From NCBI GenBank assembly GCA_001936135.1, contig CP012811.1:1612001-1676000 (forward strand): a stretch of 64,000 nucleotides of DNA. Direction: 5' to 3'. The notes below the pieces were generated by a model, which had not been told where the DNA came from, did not search any database, and was given only the letters and a program-made list of their open reading frames with translations. Below are positions 11,731-23,286 of this stretch, in pieces. A program made the translations under genes and the position numbers. Positions within the stretch are counted from its first letter, which is position 1. Each line of letters starts with the position of its first letter. The stretch is from Saccharomycopsis fibuligera x Saccharomycopsis cf. fibuligera (lineage: Eukaryota; Ascomycota; Saccharomycetes; Ascoideales; Saccharomycopsidaceae).

Positions 11731-14700
11731 CTAGACAGCCCTGATAAACAATGGCTCCCTTTGAGTATGTTGCAAATCAACGTTATTCTTATTGAATATC
11801 TGTTCGTCAAAAATAGCGCCCCACTCATACTCGCCTTTCTCCAAAATCACAATTCCCAAATCAAATTCCTGACTTTCCCCAGGCTTGATGGGTTCAGCGA
11901 TATTCAACTGCAAAACCCCATTATAAAGTATTCTGCGGTCAATTGGAAGCCCATTATTGGAAAGCGGAACATGACGAATTATTCCCCTGAGGTCATAATT
12001 GCTGCGATTAATAATCTTGGTACGAATCGTCACCAATTGTTCAGTTTGCACTTCCCAATATAATCCGTTATTTTTTGTATTATTACCATCTTCATCAGCA
12101 GTTACGGATTGAGCACCCCGGGAATCACTAACTAAAGACATTTCAATTCCAATTTTCTCAATCCGCAACACACTGACCATACGTTGCGATAATCTTATAC
12201 CCCTCAATTCAATGTACCCTTCCCTTTTGCTTCCATCTTCAACCCATCTACCCTTGATGTGTCTAAGGAGTTCCTTTCTATACCAAAAAGCTTCTCGTAT
12301 GTATTTGAATTCCTCTTTAGTGTACCTGTTATCTTGGACAATAAACTGCTTGTTTCTTAAACTTGGAATTGATCTTTCCAAATACTCTGTGGAAAATTCA
12401 ATTCTTTTAATTGGCAATATAAATCGTTCGGTGTGGCCTGGAGCAATAGTTTCGCTCACAATGTACGAGTCTTTATCACTACCAAAACTTGCTTTCTCAT
12501 GGTCACTAGCGTTATCAAATTCTTCTGAGGTTGGAAAGACAAAATCACTTGAGTTCAAAGTCACTCTAAATTTCTGATTCCATGAGTTTCTCAAATCAAT
12601 CACCAATAAACAATATTCGCTTATTTTAGTAGTTCTTTTATTTAAATATGACCAAATGTTTTTCTGCTCCAAAGCGAGCTCCTTCATATCTTGGACCAAC
12701 TTGTTGGATACATTTTGAGCGTTAATAATGTTGATTTTCTCTTCATTGAGTTCGTTGACATTATTGAATAATGGGATCAAATCACAACCAGCAAGTTCAA
12801 CGCTAGGAGATACAGTCACACTGATAGGAATACTAATACGACGGAAAAAGTTGCTAAATTGGCATGCTTTATCATCATTAGCCGGATTGCTATCTCTAGT
12901 AAACTGATTACCGTAGTCTAAAATAATTTGAGCATCTCTCATACCTCTTTTTCCCTTAATATCAAAAGTCAAACTTAAAAAGTCTAAAGGTTTGATAAAT
13001 TTCAACTTGTTGATTTCGGATTTTTGAATCCGAAGGGGCTTCCGTTTCAATAAGTAATATTCAATTTCATAAATTTCATTGATTGGCAAATCTTTTGATT
13101 GTAAAGCTTTTGTCAATGGTTCAATTGTAGAGTCCAAAAAGCTGAATGCCAAGTAGTTGATCTTGATGTTTGACAAATTCTTCAATAATATCTTAAAGGA
13201 TGACTTTTCACCTTCTAACAACATAATCCAGCCATTATTTAAAGATAAATCAATCAATGATAAAATTGGCTGAGGAGTAATAACAACTAAATTCAAGTTT
13301 TTGAATTCCACACGATTAGCAATCTTGTCACTGGCGTTATCACCTTTAATCAAATTGCTAACGGTGTTTGCCTTTTTCTTGTTTGACGGAAGGTTAGCTT
13401 CAATGCCACATTTTTTAATTTTTTCTAAAACTTGGTATTTTTCCTTGCTAATAATTTTGAAAAATTGTTTTTCACAATTACTGACTTTGACTTCAGCGCC
13501 AATAATTTTCAAATTTCCATAATTCAAAGGACGTACAGCTACTCTAATAGTGGTCACTGAGTCGCCATTGATTGTGAAATGGTTTTGATTATTATTAGCT
13601 ATGGTTTCCACTTGGACTTCTTCATCAGTCCTAATAGAAACCTCATTAATTTCAATATCAAACTGGAATGGGTTTTGCACCTTGACCAAAAGGGTGAATA
13701 CTTCGTCTTGCACCAATAAAACCCCTTCATTTTCATAATTGACTTCAACCACATCTTCGTATTCTTCTTCACTTTGTTCACCATCAACTTCTTCTTCTTC
13801 TCCTGTTCCGGTAATTTGACTTTTTTTGTGAGCGGCGCTTTCATCTTCTTCAGCAATACTTGTAGTGCTTACATCTGCGCTTTCGTTAAATATATCGTCT
13901 GCTGGTTTGTTATTACTCTTGGGGGTGGTCTTGGATAATCCAAACCCAGATAATCTCTTCAGACTTCTTCTTTTCAACTTGGCTTGATTCTTTTTGTTTT
14001 CTTCAAATGGGTTATATATCACTGCGCTAGTCATGATTTTAGAGTTTCTAGTAGATGGTGAAGGTGTCGATGTATTGGAACTCGATTCTAGTGGTGCTTC
14101 AATGGTAGTGTTAGTACCGCTTGGTAACTCTTTAAGTTTTATTGGTAGCAAAGTTTCATCAAAGTCATGCAAAAGATTGATATCGCGAATCAAAAATGGA
14201 TCCCAATAAAAGCACTTTATTACCTGATTAACATTTTTGGCCTTTTGTTGAGTCTCTCTAATCAAAGCAAATAAATTTACTTGCTCACTTTTGGATAAAG
14301 TATTAAGATATTTCGATAACAATATACTAGAAAAAAAAATAATTCCCTTAAAATCAATAATTGACTTGCATATATCTATGCAAAGATTTAATACCGATTT
14401 ATGAAGCAGGAACCAAGGAGTCTTTTTGAAATTATTTGTAGAGGTTTTTGGAGACACACCAACACCATAAATCAACAACAAACTGTTTAATAATTTGATC
14501 AAAAACTCATTGCTTCCAGCGCTTTTGGTGATTGAAGTTGAATCACTATTTTCAGCTAACAATTTGCTATTCAATTCCATTTGAGTTTGCAACTGCTGAT
14601 TTCTATTGAATATTGCTGCTGATTTGTCTATCAATTCTTTATCTTCCACACTTCCATAATTAGATTTTTTAGATTTTTCAAAATGAGTCTTTGTAAGTTC

Positions 14701-16257
14701 TGGTATAAGCTTGAGAAATAGTGTTCTAATAATAAATGTCTTTTTTCTGTAGAATTCCAAATCATCATAAATACTTGCTAATGAGCAGTATACCTTGCAC
14801 TGTGAGCTTAAATTCATGTTTTGCAATTGCACGGTAAAAAGTCTGTTTGTAAACTTGAAGATTTCTAATTTTGAGTAAAAATATTCGTTAAATTTTTTCT
14901 CAGTAATTGGGGTATTTAAGACAATATGGTTAAGAACATTAGTGGTGAAGCCATTGCCCACATGTATAATGGTCATGAATTTGGCAAACCTGATGATTGT
15001 CTCACAGTAAACTAGTTGAGGTACGTAATCTTCATGATTGTTGAAAGTCAAAGAATAATACATCAACACTTTGCTGGTCAACTGGCTAATAATTTCCGGT
15101 ACCTGCATATTCAATCTATCAAGAGAAAAAGTATTATTACTAGCAGAAGAGCCGACTGCTGAGCCGGGCGAGGTCGTGGTGCCGCTTATATTGCCGATGG
15201 TATTAGATCTAGACAATGAGTTCCTTGGAGATCCATTTGGGGTATTTTTGGCAGATCCTTTGTCCTTAGTGCTGAGAAATTTCAACAAGGTATTAGGTAG
15301 CTGATATGGGATATTTAAGAAGGATAGTAACACCAAACAAACCCCAACGTACTCAAGAGTATTAGCGAGCCATAGATAGTCATTTGATGATTTAAGTAGT
15401 GGTAATGCCTCGCCAAATTCCCTCAACGCATCAGTGTATCTACCGGCTAACAAGTAAAAGTTTCCCGATATTTTTAAATGTCTGCCCTTGTTCTTGGAAT
15501 CCTTGATTTTTTCAGTGCCCTTCACGCCAGTGCCTGTTGATGAGGTTAATGTTTTCTTGATGCCTACAATTTCAGTTGCAGAGCTAGTTTCTGGAATGTC
15601 GTGCGAACTAGTATGGTTGGTGGTGGCTATTTTCAACACGTCGTTTGAGTTGATAGATCCTGGTGATCTCAAAGTAACATGCTGGAATGATTGTGCGTAA
15701 GAGTTTAAGGCATTAAGAAGATTAGAAGTGATATCACACATGATTGAATATTGAGAAGTCACAGTTTGGGAATCTGTGTTATTTTTTGGTTCCACGTGGA
15801 AAATACTACTGTCATTAGGATTAGATAGCTGATCTTTAGCGAGGGAATCAAACACCACAATATTATGCACAATGGAATACTTGAACGCTTTTTTCAAATT
15901 TTTCAAATGCAAATTCAATTTATCCAAGGTCAAGTTCTCGGTATACTTGATGAACCCCACCACGACAAAGATTTTTCTGAATGGCTCAAAATCTTGCAAA
16001 AATACTTCTTGATTATCGATCTGGGCTAGTTGATGATCGTATATCACGCTACCTAAGGGGAATCCCTGAGGATTGAACCTATTCACAGTATTGGTATCAC
16101 TGGCGACTGGCCTTGGTGTCACATCGATTAGTCTGATTTGGTAATTGTCCTTGAAGTTTTCAAAGTAGTTTAAAAACAGGTCATTGGGTAATTCATCAAG
16201 CGGTATAAATAGCGACTTTACTCGCGCTGGAGAAGTATAAGAGTATGGATCCAACAT
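11731..16257 (-). CDS. TRS120: TRAPPII subunit Trs120
   Basis: A 1,508-residue protein, start taken at the ATG at 16257 (the frame extends two codons upstream only through a TTG). The N-terminus (SPARVKSLFIPLDELPN, then NPQGFPLGSVIYD and DFEPFRKIFVVVGFI) matches Trs120/TRAPPC9. The middle is largely helical, with a low-complexity insert near residues 330-380 and an acidic block near 820-845 (EEEEVDGEQSEEEYEDVVEV). The C-terminal half is rich in beta strands, as expected for the Ig-like/ASPM-SPD2-like domains of this family. Trs120 is specific to the TRAPPII complex, which activates Ypt31/32 (Rab11) at the late Golgi. It diverges from PUP1 with 411 bp between the starts. Confidence 0.85.
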   Translation of the reverse strand: MLDPYSYTSPARVKSLFIPLDELPNDLFLNYFENFKDNYQIRLIDVTPRPVASDTNTVNRFNPQGFPLGSVIYDHQLAQIDNQEVFLQDFEPFRKIFVVVGFIKYTENLTLDKLNLHLKNLKKAFKYSIVHNIVVFDSLAKDQLSNPNDSSIFHVEPKNNTDSQTVTSQYSIMCDITSNLLNALNSYAQSFQHVTLRSPGSINSNDVLKIATTNHTSSHDIPETSSATEIVGIKKTLTSSTGTGVKGTEKIKDSKNKGRHLKISGNFYLLAGRYTDALREFGEALPLLKSSNDYLWLANTLEYVGVCLVLLSFLNIPYQLPNTLLKFLSTKDKGSAKNTPNGSPRNSLSRSNTIGNISGTTTSPGSAVGSSASNNTFSLDRLNMQVPEIISQLTSKVLMYYSLTFNNHEDYVPQLVYCETIIRFAKFMTIIHVGNGFTTNVLNHIVLNTPITEKKFNEYFYSKLEIFKFTNRLFTVQLQNMNLSSQCKVYCSLASIYDDLEFYRKKTFIIRTLFLKLIPELTKTHFEKSKKSNYGSVEDKELIDKSAAIFNRNQQLQTQMELNSKLLAENSDSTSITKSAGSNEFLIKLLNSLLLIYGVGVSPKTSTNNFKKTPWFLLHKSVLNLCIDICKSIIDFKGIIFFSSILLSKYLNTLSKSEQVNLFALIRETQQKAKNVNQVIKCFYWDPFLIRDINLLHDFDETLLPIKLKELPSGTNTTIEAPLESSSNTSTPSPSTRNSKIMTSAVIYNPFEENKKNQAKLKRRSLKRLSGFGLSKTTPKSNNKPADDIFNESADVSTTSIAEEDESAAHKKSQITGTGEEEEVDGEQSEEEYEDVVEVNYENEGVLLVQDEVFTLLVKVQNPFQFDIEINEVSIRTDEEVQVETIANNNQNHFTINGDSVTTIRVAVRPLNYGNLKIIGAEVKVSNCEKQFFKIISKEKYQVLEKIKKCGIEANLPSNKKKANTVSNLIKGDNASDKIANRVEFKNLNLVVITPQPILSLIDLSLNNGWIMLLEGEKSSFKILLKNLSNIKINYLAFSFLDSTIEPLTKALQSKDLPINEIYEIEYYLLKRKPLRIQKSEINKLKFIKPLDFLSLTFDIKGKRGMRDAQIILDYGNQFTRDSNPANDDKACQFSNFFRRISIPISVTVSPSVELAGCDLIPLFNNVNELNEEKINIINAQNVSNKLVQDMKELALEQKNIWSYLNKRTTKISEYCLLVIDLRNSWNQKFRVTLNSSDFVFPTSEEFDNASDHEKASFGSDKDSYIVSETIAPGHTERFILPIKRIEFSTEYLERSIPSLRNKQFIVQDNRYTKEEFKYIREAFWYRKELLRHIKGRWVEDGSKREGYIELRGIRLSQRMVSVLRIEKIGIEMSLVSDSRGAQSVTADEDGNNTKNNGLYWEVQTEQLVTIRTKIINRSNYDLRGIIRHVPLSNNGLPIDRRILYNGVLQLNIAEPIKPGESQEFDLGIVILEKGEYEWGAIFDEQIFNKNNVDLQHTQREPLFIRAV

Positions 16258-16668
16258 TGTCAAATAATGCTGCAGTAGCCGGGTCTAGTACAATGCGTTC
16301 CTAACTGTACACTGTATGTCTTTTTCCAGCAAATACTATCCAACCTGAGTGCTTGACTGAAGCGCCGAGTAGTCTTATCTAAGTGTATGCTCTTTAGCTG
16401 AATCAAATCAAGGACGAACAGCACTAGCTGGCGATAACTAACAGGCTGTTCAACAGTTTTTTTTCTCTCGCTGTTTGTCGCACTGTAGCGCTTTGGTAGG
16501 TTGCGAGCACGCGCACAAGCGAGAGAGCAGCGAGAGCAGCAGAAAAAGACTGAATTTCCACTAAGATTAATTGATAGAGACTGGCTTGATGGCGATGGTA
16601 GTTAACTTGCAATTGTCTTTCCAACAAACCAGCGCTTCACTCTCAATCATTAATACAATACAATTGCA
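16258..16668. promoter_or_regulatory. Divergent promoter region TRS120 / PUP1
   Basis: 411 bp between the start codons of two divergent genes. No clear TATA box and no obvious proteasome-type control element was seen. A GC-richer patch (GCGAGCACGCGC near 16501-16512) is the only feature. Confidence 0.5.
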
Positions 16669-17833
16669 ATGGCAGGTCTCAGTTTTGAAAACTACCAAAG
16701 AAACAAGTACATTGTGTCCAAGGGCTATCCAGCCCCAAGGGCAACCTCCACCGGTACCACTATCGTTGGCTGCAAATTCAATGGTGGCGTTGTGGTAAGT
16801 TAAATCTAAGCAATCAAATTTTCGTCTCTAATGCTCTGGTTATGGCAACAATTAGATTATAAGAAGCAAATTCTAGGCTCTGGTTGTATTTCAATTGGCG
16901 CATTGATGGTATTTTATGAGTTTGCCTTTATTTTATTTTTTTTTTTTTTTTTTTTTTTTTCCAGTGGCAACAGGAACATGTTGATAAAACTCGGTATTCT
17001 TACACATAGTGTCAAGATCATTACTGAAGATCAAAAGCACAATTTTTAGGCTAGTCTCATAACATACGTCACAGCTTATGAGCGGAGATAAAGACAGAGA
17101 AAAAAATCCATTGAGTAGAGAATGTCCACTAACTATTACTTTTTAGATCGCCGCTGATACCAGAGCCACCGCTGGTCCAATTGTTGCTGACAAGAATTGT
17201 GAGAAGCTACACAAGTTGTCTCCAAGAATTTGGTGTGCTGGTGCCGGTACAGCCGCTGACACCGAAATGGTTACTCAGTTAATAGGCTCCAATCTTGAGC
17301 TTCATTCTCTTTACACCAGTCGTCCACCAAGAGTCATTGCTGCTTTGACATTACTCAAACAACATTTATTCAAATATCAAGGTCATGTTGGTGCATACTT
17401 GATTGTTGCTGGTACTGATCCTACCGGGTCTCACTTGTTTTCCATTCATGCTCATGGGTCTACTGATGTTGGTCCATATCAAACATTGGGGTCCGGTTCG
17501 TTAGCCGCTATGGCAGTGTTGGAAAGCAGATGGAAACAAGACTTGACTAAAGAAGAATGTATCAAGTTGTGTACCGATGCCATTGAAGCTGGTATTTGGA
17601 ACGATTTGGGTTCTGGTTCTAACGTTGATGTTTGTGTTATGGAAACTGGTAAAGATGCACAATTGTTGAGAAACTACATAACGCCAAACGTTAGAGAGGC
17701 CAAAGCTCAAAGTTACAAGTTCAAGAGAGGCACTACTGCAGTTTTGAGAGAGAAAGTTTTGGATATACTTGATGTTGAAGAAACTGAAATACCAGTTACT
17801 TCTACTGCTGATGTAATGGAAGTTGATGCTTAA
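16669..17833 (+). CDS. PUP1: 20S proteasome subunit beta 2 (Pup1), two exons
   Basis: Exon 1 is 16669-16794 (42 codons) and exon 2 is 17147-17833 (228 codons plus stop), giving a 270-residue protein. Joining at GTAAGT...TTTTAG restores GGVV-IAADTRATAGP, the invariant N-terminal nucleophile region of beta 2. The propeptide ends ATSTG, so mature Thr30 is the catalytic nucleophile of this trypsin-like subunit. Further family marks are CAGAGTAADTE, HGSTDVG and LGSGSNVDVCV. The C-terminal ~50 residues form the long beta-2 tail that wraps beta 3. No in-frame CTG codon occurs. Length is close to the yeast protein (261 residues). Confidence 0.96.
16795..17146 (+). other. PUP1: Spliceosomal intron of PUP1
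   Basis: A 352-bp phase-0 intron with donor GTAAGT at 16795, branch-point-like CACTAAC at 17127-17133 and acceptor TTTTAG ending at 17146. The branch point lies 13 bp before the acceptor AG. A long T run sits at about 16939-16960. This is the only intron in a protein gene in the window that I could support. Confidence 0.9.
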
Positions 17834-18442
17834 TTTTGAGGATTTATATTTTTTATTTCATGGCCTTTATTTTCCCCCTTTTATTTTTTTATTTAATTTT
17901 TCTTATAAATGTTATGGTTTTGTTTGTTCACTTGGGTGCGTAAGACGAGAAGAGTCTCTTTGTATTGTACAAAGTGTGAAACGTTTTCGGTGTTGGAAGG
18001 CGCTTACTGGTTTTAAACGTACAAGCTTCTAGCCAAAATAAGCAATAGAATGGAAACATAATGTAAGTAACTATCCATTATCATAAACACAACAAAAACC
18101 AAAAAAACAATACAGAGAGGATAAAAGAGACAAAACAATGGAAATCTTTTTTTCTTTTTTTTTTTTTTTCTTTTTTTTTTTGCTGCTCAATCAATCATAA
18201 GTCCCATTTAATCTATAACATGAAGCAAAAGACAAAAAACAACAAAAAGGAAAAGAGAATTGGGAAAAGAAAAGAAAGAAAGAAAGAAAGAAAGAAAAGG
18301 AAAAAGCACATAGAGAAAGGCGTCTTTTCATACTCTTAGATAATCAATATTGAGCATGCAATCAACATAAAATCAGCGATACGACCACCCACCACCGCAT
18401 TTCTAATAGTCAGCGACTCAGTCGCTTGTCCACCCGCTCTAC
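17834..18442. other. Convergent intergenic region PUP1 / ADE8
   Basis: 609 bp of 3' flank on both sides. It holds T tracts (18149-18181) and a GAAA microsatellite near 18272-18296. No gene seen. Confidence 0.6.
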
Positions 18443-19213
18443 CTACACCAAAGTTTCAAGAGCCTTTACTGTCCCCTCCACAATCCCTTCATGCTCGAGA
18501 TCATGCACTCTTTGCTCGTACGCCTCCAAGCTTTCGCCCTTCAAGACTGGCAATTTCTTGACAAGCAAAGGCTCCCCCTTATCCACTTCTGGAATAACCT
18601 TATGAATCATGATGCCCGTTTCTGGCACGTCCCCGTCCTGGGCCGCTTTCCAGGAGCGCTCAATAGCGTTGATTCCTTCGAATTGGCCCGGCAATGCTGG
18701 GTGAAGGTTGATGATTGGAATCTCGTGGGGAGCAAGATTGAGTAAGAATTGTTTAGATAGGATCAACATCCAGCCGGCGCAAACAATCAAATTTGGACAT
18801 TTGTGGCCGGAACTGAATGGGGTAGCGGCGACGGATTCTTGACTTGCGTACTTGTCGCCGTAAAGGATGATGTTTAAGAGGTCTTGGTTAAAGAGTTCTC
18901 TAGCTTTGGAGCGTTCTTGCTTTTTGTACTCTGCTTCAGTTTGCGATTGGCCATTAGAATCAGTGGCATTGGCACTGTATGGTGGAATGCTGGCGTAGTA
19001 CAGTTTCAAAGTATGGACCTTGGTAGGGATGCCGGCATTTTGAGCTCGTTGGAGGCCATACGCAGTAGCTGAAGATGATATAACGAGGGATATTTGAGCT
19101 TTGATCTTTTTGTCGGCAATTGCGTCGATTAATGCTTGGAGGTTTGAGCCATTACCGGAAATAAGAACGGTTATGTTTGGCAAAACTTCTTGCTCAGTTG
19201 TACTGGTTGACAT
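18443..19213 (-). CDS. ADE8: Phosphoribosylglycinamide formyltransferase
   Basis: A 256-residue protein of the purine-synthesis GART family, which transfers a formyl group from 10-formyl-tetrahydrofolate to GAR (third step of de novo IMP synthesis, cytosol). The N-terminus reads ITVLISGNGSNLQALIDAI, the phosphate-binding loop. The catalytic Asn and His lie in INLHPALPGQFEG, and the catalytic Asp in the IPEVDKGEP loop. An insert of about 30 polar residues after LKLYYASIPPYS makes it longer than bacterial PurN, as in other yeasts. As in S. cerevisiae this is a stand-alone enzyme. No Bas1-type TGACTC site was found just upstream. Confidence 0.93.
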   Translation of the reverse strand: MSTSTTEQEVLPNITVLISGNGSNLQALIDAIADKKIKAQISLVISSSATAYGLQRAQNAGIPTKVHTLKLYYASIPPYSANATDSNGQSQTEAEYKKQERSKARELFNQDLLNIILYGDKYASQESVAATPFSSGHKCPNLIVCAGWMLILSKQFLLNLAPHEIPIINLHPALPGQFEGINAIERSWKAAQDGDVPETGIMIHKVIPEVDKGEPLLVKKLPVLKGESLEAYEQRVHDLEHEGIVEGTVKALETLV

Positions 19214-20571
19214 GGTTTACAGTAATGTTTGTGATTGAAAGCGTGTGCACTAATATATGAGCGAGTAATAAGTGTGTGTGTAGTTTTGCAAATGGCTCGG
19301 GGAGAAATGAGAATGCTGCCTTTTTTTTTTTTGGCTTGGCCTTAAAAAAAAAAAAAAATTATCAAGTGAGACAGACCTTTTGGTGATTGATGATAATCGG
19401 CTAGCTTGCAGTATTAAAAAGAGCGATAAACTAGGTAAAAGTATAGCAGAGAAACTCCAAGTCTTTTCCACAACAAAGTTTTAGTTCTCTTCTTTGCCTG
19501 AACTCCTCTATGAAGCGCTAAAGACTATATGGTTGGTGAAAGTGTGGCCTGTGGTCTTGGATTGGGATGTTCCTTATCACGCTGCTGTCAGTATGAAGTG
19601 CGAAATTTGGATATGACTGTTTCTGAGTGTCCATGATTTTACTTTTTTATTTTACTTTTTTATTTTTTTATTTTTTTTTTTGTTTTGTTTTGTTTTTTCT
19701 GGCCGCTCACTCGCTCGCTGTTAAGGCTTTTTTTTTTTTTTTTTTTTTTTTTTTGTTCTTACCAGGGTAAAAGTTTTATGCATATACTCCGAGGAAAGGC
19801 CACTAATCTATAGATCAACTAACCACTCGAACACACAACAGTGACGATAACGGAGCATTGGTGTCTTGGAGAAAAACCGTGACTTTGAGGGTTTAATTTT
19901 CCTTGAAATGAATTGCCGCAACTGGTTTTCGGAGCACCACGGATGTTAAAGCCATCACCACCACCTTCACTACCGCTACGCTCTTCTATCCAAAATACTT
20001 TTGAATAGTACCATAGCATGCATTATCTGGAAATGTCGCTTGTCTTTGAGGAAATTTGCTGATCTGGTGGCATTCGTGTAGCATTCGCATGCATGTTTAA
20101 AGAACTATTGCCGGCCAACGAAAACGTATAATAGTGGCCATGACTGTAACGCGAGAACGATAGCCAATAGGTACGGAGTATTTACTAAGCGTATATATAC
20201 AGATTGAGCTGAAGTTGGCTAAACAATGATAAAGGGAACCGAGCACATCAAACGAACTCTGATCGCTTAGTCTTTTGTTTGTTTGTTTGTTTGTTTGTTT
20301 TTTTCTTTGAATGGGAATGGTCATTACAGTAACACTCTTAAAGTAGTGTTATAGTGTTATTTCACATGTCAAATTAAATTGATATAAAATATTGGCATGC
20401 ATCATCTATTACTATGATATTTTGGGTTTTTTGATGTGAGTAAATCAAATATTTTTATAATAATAAAAACAGGTGGTTAAATAAAAAAAAAAAGAAAAAA
20501 AAAGAATGGAATAAGGAAAAAGGAAACTAACAATTACTAATTAAAAATCATCATCATCTCATGATTTACAA
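19214..20571. other. Intergenic region, ADE8 promoter and IDH2 3' flank
   Basis: 1.36 kb with T/A homopolymers (19321-19333, 19345-19359, 19728-19754) and a GTTT microsatellite at about 20273-20302. No gene with family similarity was seen. The part next to 19213 should hold the ADE8 promoter. Confidence 0.55.
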
Positions 20572-21663
20572 TTACAAGTTCTTGATAACTTGTTCAGTGT
20601 AGTGAGAAGTGGTGGCAGAACCTTTCAAGTCTTTAGTTCTGTGTTCTGGACCAGTAGCAATAGTTTTCAAGACAGCAGATTCAATCTTGTCAGCATATGG
20701 GTCCAAAGACATGTGTCTCAACATCATACAGGAACTCAACAACAAAGCAGTTGGGTTAGCCAAGTTTTTACCAGCGATATCTGGAGCGGAACCGTGAACA
20801 GCTTCAAAGATAGAGACGTGGTCACCCATGTTACCGGATGGAGTCAAACCCAAGCCACCAATCAAACCAGAAGCCAAATCGGACATGATGTCACCGTACA
20901 AGTTTGGCATAACCATGACACGGTCAGAGTATTTAGTTGGGTCGGCAACCAAGTTCAAAGAGGTGTTATCCAACAATTCAAAGTTAAGTTTGATATCTGG
21001 GAATTGTTCAGCGACTTGTTTAGCGGTTTCAACAAACAAACCATCGGACAATTTCATGATGGAAGCCTTGTGAACAACGAGAACTTCTGGTCTGTTAACG
21101 GATCTAGCGTATTCAAAAGCGAATTTGATAACTCTTTCGGAGGCTGGCTTAGTGATCAATTTGATGGATTGAACGACACCTGGGACAATGGTATGTTCGA
21201 TACCGGAGTATTCACCTTCAGTGTTTTCTCTAATCAAGACACTGTCAACATTTTCGTATGGAGTTTGGTAACCAACGATGGATTTGGCAGGTCTCAAGTT
21301 GGCAAACAAATTGAAAGTTCTTCTCAAAGTCAAGTTCAAAGATTGGTGACCCTTACCAATTGGAGTAGCCAAAGGACCTTTCAAAGCGACCAAGTTTTTG
21401 TTGATGGAATCGACAGCAGGTTGAGGAATGGTGGTTCTGCCATTGATGAGCAATGGGGTAACATCGCAAGATTCCCATTCGATAGGAACGTTAGCAGCTT
21501 TGTAAATGTCTTTGACGGCTTGGGAGATTTCAATACCAATACCATCACCTTCGATGAAAGAGACGGTGTAAGTACCGTTAGCGTTCTTTTTACCGTTGAA
21601 CTTAGCAACTTGGGTAGCGTAGGTTCTACGGGCAGAAGCTTTGAGGAATCTTGAGGCGAACAT
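20572..21663 (-). CDS. IDH2: Mitochondrial NAD-isocitrate dehydrogenase, catalytic subunit
   Basis: A 363-residue protein with an N-terminal mitochondrial presequence (MFASRFLKASARRTYATQ). It follows Idh2, not Idh1: VSFIEGDGIGIEIS, NVPIEWESCDVTPL, LVALKGPLATPIGKGH and FEAVHGSAPDIAGKN all agree with the catalytic subunit. The substrate-binding serine and arginines lie in SLNLTLRRTFNLFANLRPAKS, and the metal-binding segment in NLYGDIMSDLASGL. It works as an Idh1/Idh2 hetero-octamer in the TCA cycle, converting isocitrate to 2-oxoglutarate. Length matches the family (yeast 369). Confidence 0.95.
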   Translation of the reverse strand: MFASRFLKASARRTYATQVAKFNGKKNANGTYTVSFIEGDGIGIEISQAVKDIYKAANVPIEWESCDVTPLLINGRTTIPQPAVDSINKNLVALKGPLATPIGKGHQSLNLTLRRTFNLFANLRPAKSIVGYQTPYENVDSVLIRENTEGEYSGIEHTIVPGVVQSIKLITKPASERVIKFAFEYARSVNRPEVLVVHKASIMKLSDGLFVETAKQVAEQFPDIKLNFELLDNTSLNLVADPTKYSDRVMVMPNLYGDIMSDLASGLIGGLGLTPSGNMGDHVSIFEAVHGSAPDIAGKNLANPTALLLSSCMMLRHMSLDPYADKIESAVLKTIATGPEHRTKDLKGSATTSHYTEQVIKNL

Positions 21664-22760
21664 TGTGGGTGTTTTGGAGGGGATGTGTAAGTATGAATAT
21701 GAATATGGACCTGGAGGCTAGCGAGCTAGAGCAGAACTGGAAGGAAGGGAGGAAGTAGAGGAAAGAAGAGCAGTGGATTGATTAGAGATCTTGTAAATAA
21801 AAAGCTATGGGAAAAGGGCGCCAGTTGAGAGTGCCGGATTCAAGCGGTTCTTTTTTTTTTTTTTTTTCTGTTCGGGCCCATTTGCTGCATGCCTCGGGGC
21901 CGGAGCACGGAGAACAGCATATGGTCCTGTTTGCTGGGGGAACCTGTGCGGCACGGTAGTTCCCAAAAGCGTGCTTATGTCACCTGACCTACTATACGGC
22001 TGTACTGATTCTGGGGGTGTTTTGCTAAACAGCACAGAATACTAGGCTAAGCGCACGCAGGGAGCACTCCCGTGCTCGGGGCTCGTAACCGATTATCAGC
22101 GGCACAAAACAATTTTTTAATTTTCTCGATATCGCAATTAGCTTTGCCCAAGAAATGTATCTACTGTGTATACAAAATATATATATATATAAGCCAAAGC
22201 AGATCAACAAAGTGCACTCACTCACTGTAAGTCGGGGGAAGCCCCCGCCGCACATTTTGAGGCGGTTTGTCGAGGAAGCTTGCAATTTGGTGTGTTTACT
22301 AGAACCGGTCTTTTTTTGTTTTGTTTTGTTTGGTTTTGTTTGTAAGATACAGCAGTCGCCGTACAATTAGAGCATGTGTGCATAGTCTTCATTTGACTAT
22401 ATCGTCTCATTTGTACGGAGTCATATCTACCACCACCGAGCACAGCGTCGCTGTTGTTGTTGTTGTTGTTGTTGTTGTTTTCATAGAGGGGAAGTCCACT
22501 TGGTGGTCAGCAGCCCTGCTCCCGGTGACAGGGTATAAACCGCTTGGCTGGACATTTATTTATAAACTACCAGTTTCCTGCCCATTTCCTGTTTATTTCA
22601 TTCCTGCTTAACGCTAGAGGCTCTTCCAATTCATGTTTGCACTTCACATTGACCTCGCGCTCTGCTGATGAAGCTCTCGTCCAACTCCCACACACACACA
22701 AGCCCTACTGTCACTTCTCTGACGCACTGCTGAGCCTTGAGAATTCCGCTGCCCTTCCGC
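21664..22760. other. Upstream region of IDH2 and of the gene starting at 23287
   Basis: No gene was seen. It includes a T run (21851-21868), an AT dinucleotide tract near 22179-22191, a small hairpin GAGCAC-TCCC-GTGCTC at about 22062-22077 and a GTT microsatellite at 22452-22480. The last part leads to the TATA box of the next gene. Confidence 0.5.
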
Positions 22761-23286
22761 TATAAATAGATCCAGGATCGGCACTCGCTCTTCCCCATTG
22801 AGACCCTGCCGCCGACTTCTCTCGTATTTGCCCTTCTGACTGACTCTCCCGTTCTTTGTGTTCTTTTTCTTTCCTGTTATTATCACACCTCAACCCTCAA
22901 CACTCGTTCTATTGTATCGTCTCCATAAAAACCGCAAAACAGACCATAACCTCTTTCATCGGGGCCTAGATCAACACATTCTCTAGCGTTTCCCATTCTT
23001 CCGCGCACACAACACCCTATTGTCCTCCTGCATTAATAAACACCTGCAATTGTCAGCGCCTATTGCCGATCCAAGGAAAAAACAACAACACCAGAAAAAA
23101 ACAAATCTGTCAGTTGCAACGACGGCAACAACAACAACAACAAAAAAAAAAAAAAAAAAAACACACGCACACTCAATATAATACTCATCGTTATCATTAT
23201 CTTGACGCTATCCATTGATTTTGACAGGACAGGACAACATCTGCAAGTCCTACCTTACCGGTTTTAGTCGCCTCGCTCTCACTAAG
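22761..23286 (+). promoter_or_regulatory. TATA box and ~500-nt ATG-free leader of the next gene
   Basis: TATAAATA at 22761-22768 is followed by more than 500 bases without a single ATG before the start codon at 23287. The first part is pyrimidine-rich (CTCTTCC, TTCTTTTTC); the second is A/C-rich with CAA repeats and an A run ending at 23160. By chance about eight ATGs would be expected in this length, so it looks like a selected 5' untranslated leader. Confidence 0.6.

Noticed and set aside
20590-21654. 354-codon open frame antisense to IDH2
   Set aside because: Long antisense frame produced by biased codon use in a highly expressed gene; its translation has no family signature while IDH2 is unmistakable.
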